From contig CM075783.1 in assembly GCA_037974665.1 (NCBI GenBank), positions 14,726,762-14,790,761 of the forward strand: 64,000 nucleotides of DNA. The letters run 5' to 3'. The position numbers and the translations under genes were made by a program. Position 1 is the first letter of the stretch; every line of letters begins with the position of its first letter. Under the pieces are notes generated by a model. It ran no database searches and was not told the DNA's origin. It saw nothing but the letters and a program-made list of their open reading frames with translations. The stretch is from Ehretia macrophylla (taxonomy: Eukaryota > Streptophyta > Magnoliopsida > Boraginales > Ehretiaceae). Of the stretch, positions 61,150 through 64,000 are shown piece by piece.

Positions 61150-63856
61150 TGTGAAACCCCAAATTTTTGACCTTATCTCGCTTTGCGTGTATTATCTCGT
61201 TTTGCATGAATTGACCTGTCTATGTGCTACATGACTTAGAATGTGATAATTTTGATATCAATACTCTTAGAACATGCTAAATGTGCACTCATGAAATTTT
61301 CATCAAAAACGGAGTCAGAAATTTTATCGTCGATTTTCAGTGAATAGTGTTTTCGAAACACGTCCGCTAAAATTTTGAAACTGGTCTTTTTAACCCTTCT
61401 AGACCTAGACCACGGACTTTAATAGACATGTGTTTGATTAAAACGGTTTTAAAATCGGCTTAGGAATTTATTAGGGTTTTTACACCGATTTTTGCGAAAA
61501 TCGAGTTTTAAGCCGACTCGGGTGAAATTGTTTGATTGTAAAACTTCTTGTCACCTAAAAATAACCTACTTGAGCTAGCTTGGGTGTTGCATAATTGTTT
61601 TGAACTTTGGTGATCAAGAAAATGCATTTAAAGACAAGAAAACACTAAAAATAATTAGTTTCCACTTTGACTTTCTTTTATTTATTTGACCTTTGCTTAA
61701 TATATGATCAACACACATTAAAAACAAAGCAAAACACCACCAAAAACACACACAAAACCGTGGCTCCTTGGAGGAGAAAGATGAAGGCATTTTCAAAGTA
61801 TTTTTCTCATAGATTTTGCATTTCAAAGCCGAATTGAGTGATTCAAAGCTTGAAATTGATTGTTTGGCATCCATTCTACACATTTCTTGCATCAAAACAC
61901 ATCAAAGGTGAGAGAAAAATTCTAGATCTCAAAATGTCATTTCTATGTTTTTGCGTATAAATGAAGATTGAACCGTTAGAATTGTAATCTGATGTTAGAT
62001 TATTGCTCCTTGCATGCTAGGGATCGTTTAGTGGTAATACTACGAGTTTCTGTCGGATGTAGCATAATTTTTATTTTTCGGGTATTAAATTTTGATTAAA
62101 TTGTTCAATGTTGAATTAATTGAGTTGCGTTGATCGAAATCGATTGCCGTCGATTTCTAAATACTTGATAATTACGTGGTAGCGCCGTTGTAATGCCGAA
62201 TTTTCGATTGTGATGTCCGTGCCAAAATCCAGAAATTTCAGCCATGATACACTAGGGTTTTAGGGTTATTGGGCATGATTTGGATGTGTTTTGGTTGGTT
62301 TCCGAGGGGGCTAATGTAGTTGATTGAATGGGTGAGTGTTTGAAACTGATTTGGAGTTGTTTGGATTAGTAAAATGTAAGATATGATTATTTGAAGTTTA
62401 GGTTGTCTTTCTTTAAATTGTTGAATTGAGCCTTTAGATGATTGGGTGGTATTTGAGTGATTGAATTGTGAGTTGTTAATGGTTAGACTAGGGTTAGATT
62501 ACGTGTTTCATGCATGTTAAGTTGGATGGCCTACTTTGTCATCTAACTTAGTTGTTTGTTGTTTAATTAAATATTGATGTTATATTGATGTTATACTGAT
62601 GTTATATTGATTATTATTGAGTACGAGAATCGGGCACTTTTGTTGCTGATCTCCCAGATTATTGATTGATTATTGATTACGGGAATCGGGCACTTTTGTT
62701 GCTGATCTCCCTGTTTATTTATTTATTATTGAGTACGGGAATTGGGCACTTTTGTTGCTGATCTCCCAGATTATTGATTGATTATTGATTACGGGAATCG
62801 GGCACTTTTGTTGCTGATCTCCCTGTTTATTTATTTATTATTGAGTATGGGAATCGGGCACTTTTGTTGCTGATCTCCCAGTTTATTTATTGATTATTGA
62901 TTACGGGAATCGGGCACTTTTGTTGCTGATCTCTCGGTTTATTTATGTTAAGTCTCATTGTTGTGAGCTTTGATAATGTTGTGTCACCTCGGGAGGCATC
63001 CTGGGCTGCGGGCACAATTATCATGGCTAATCCCTATCTCGCATGGGCGGAGAGGCCATGGGGTGTGGGTCTAGGTCAAGGTACTTCAGGATTGTGTCAT
63101 TGAGTTTGGAGGAGTTGTTGAGCATGGAATTGGTGTATGGGGCTTCATCAGCAAATGTATCGTATCCTTATTGTGTGTTTACAGTTATTACTATTGTTGC
63201 ATTTATAATGATTATTGATGTTCATTGTGTGTTTACTGACTCAAAGGATTATTCCAAGGAGTTTAGTAGACCTTGCTCGAGATCTATCGGATCCTCACTG
63301 GGCTTATTTATATAAGCTCACTCTCTATTATTGCATGCTTACAGGTGTATTATCGCAGGATTACGGGTACGTGCCTCCTGAGGAGGAAAATGTGCCTTAC
63401 GTGGACGAGTCATATGTTCCAGAGTCTTATCCGTGATTCTGTGCTGTTATTTATCATGTATATTAGCTTAGTAGCCTTTTCTATGCTTTATAGTTCTTGT
63501 TGTATAGGATGCTGAAAAGAATATAAATTAGTTGTTACTATTCTAGCAGCTTCTTTTGTCTATGGTTAAGTTGTTAGATGGGTCTCAACTTATTTTTGAA
63601 ATGTATGATAAGGTTGAGGTATTGTATGTTATGTTGGAACGGAGGCAGATAACGAGGACTGATTATTGTATATTACGGTTATGTTGTGTGTTGTTATGCT
63701 GTTGAGGAGTTGTTGTTTGTATGGTTATGGAATTGGATGTTTAATGTTATTAATGAGGTTGGTTTAGAACCTCGGTATTCTATTTACTGTCGTTATACTG
63801 CCGAAATCCCGTTGCGTCCTGACTGATTGTAGGTGGGGTCGAGTTGGGGCGTGACA
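61150..63856 (+). mobile_element. Solo LTR of family A, 2707 bp
   Basis: TGTGAAACCCC...GGGCGTGACA, with perfect AATGG duplications on both sides (61145-61149 and 63857-63861) and no internal region. It is about 250 bp longer than other family A LTRs because of an internal tandem expansion. TATATAAG is at 63309-63316. Confidence 0.95.
62612..62945 (+). repeat. Tandem expansion inside the solo LTR
   Basis: Six copies of gggaatcgggcacttttgtt followed by gctgatctccc, at about 58- to 62-bp spacing, alternating between agattattgattg and gtttatttattt spacers. The other family A LTRs hold one copy (for example 8107-8140). Confidence 0.92.
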
Positions 63857-64000
63857 AATGGGGTTATATGCCAGCAAAAGTGCTCGTGGTTTGTGGATCA
63901 AGGTTCGGGGCTCGTGATCAAGATTAAGTGCTGGAGTTATTAGGGTTATTGAGACCATATCCTTACTGCATTGATTATTGCTATCTTCCGTATATTGTTA

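Larger units (their letters stand above)
59089..64000 (+). repeat. 3' LTR (family C), runs off the window, interrupted
   Basis: Starts TGTGACGCCCGAGAC after the polypurine tract; the end is beyond 64000. It is interrupted by the solo LTR at 61150-63856. After removing that insertion and one AATGG, the flanks join as ...gagtgaatggggttat, continuing a short tandem run of about 26-bp units (ggagtgaatggggttttg) at 61060-61149. It is related to the long LTR at about 44850-50150. Confidence 0.8.

Overview
This window is nuclear DNA of a flowering plant. It shows Ty3-type (Tekay/Del-like chromovirus) LTR retrotransposons with Met-initiator-tRNA primer sites, Ty1-copia and RTE/L1 fragments, tRNA-derived SINEs, MITEs, and spliced exons with GT/AG borders. 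The RECG exon sequences and the Solanaceae-style SINE suggest an asterid eudicot. That placement is an inference from remembered family patterns; no search was run.

Left part (1-17834). The 3' half of a Tekay-like element (pol, then a 2.44-kb 3' LTR) ends inside an array of a 376-bp satellite. The array (5283-6635 and 14246-17834) is split by a complete element, 6636-14240. That element has two 2458-bp LTRs, a primer site and a polypurine tract but no gag or pol: a non-autonomous, LARD-like derivative whose LTR and leader match the coding family.

Middle (17866-43500). A decayed RNase H-like fragment lies next to the satellite. On the minus strand, 38112 to 21148, are nine recognisable exons of an organellar RecG-type helicase gene (RECG). 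The copy has an in-frame stop and a frameshift, and it ends just before the Walker A exon, so it is a pseudogene or gene fragment. Its introns hold a candidate solo LTR, an L1 tail, a MITE, and a copia fragment itself split by an RTE LINE with a 20-bp target duplication. Its likely first-exon and promoter DNA is duplicated (about 40418-41262 and 42283-43112).

Right part (43500-64000). There is a divergent long LTR (about 44850-50150) carrying an inserted 1885-bp solo LTR, then a tandem pair of Mutator-like MITEs. A 3'-truncated minus-strand Tekay element follows, with intact gag and a premature stop in pol. Next is the tail and 3' LTR of another element, interrupted by a 2707-bp solo LTR with a perfect 5-bp target duplication.

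Two things stand out. One is a short inverted repeat just upstream of the polypurine tract that keeps pairing through compensatory base changes in three elements, two of them without visible coding sequence at that point. The other is the parasite/host pair formed by the non-autonomous element and its coding relative.
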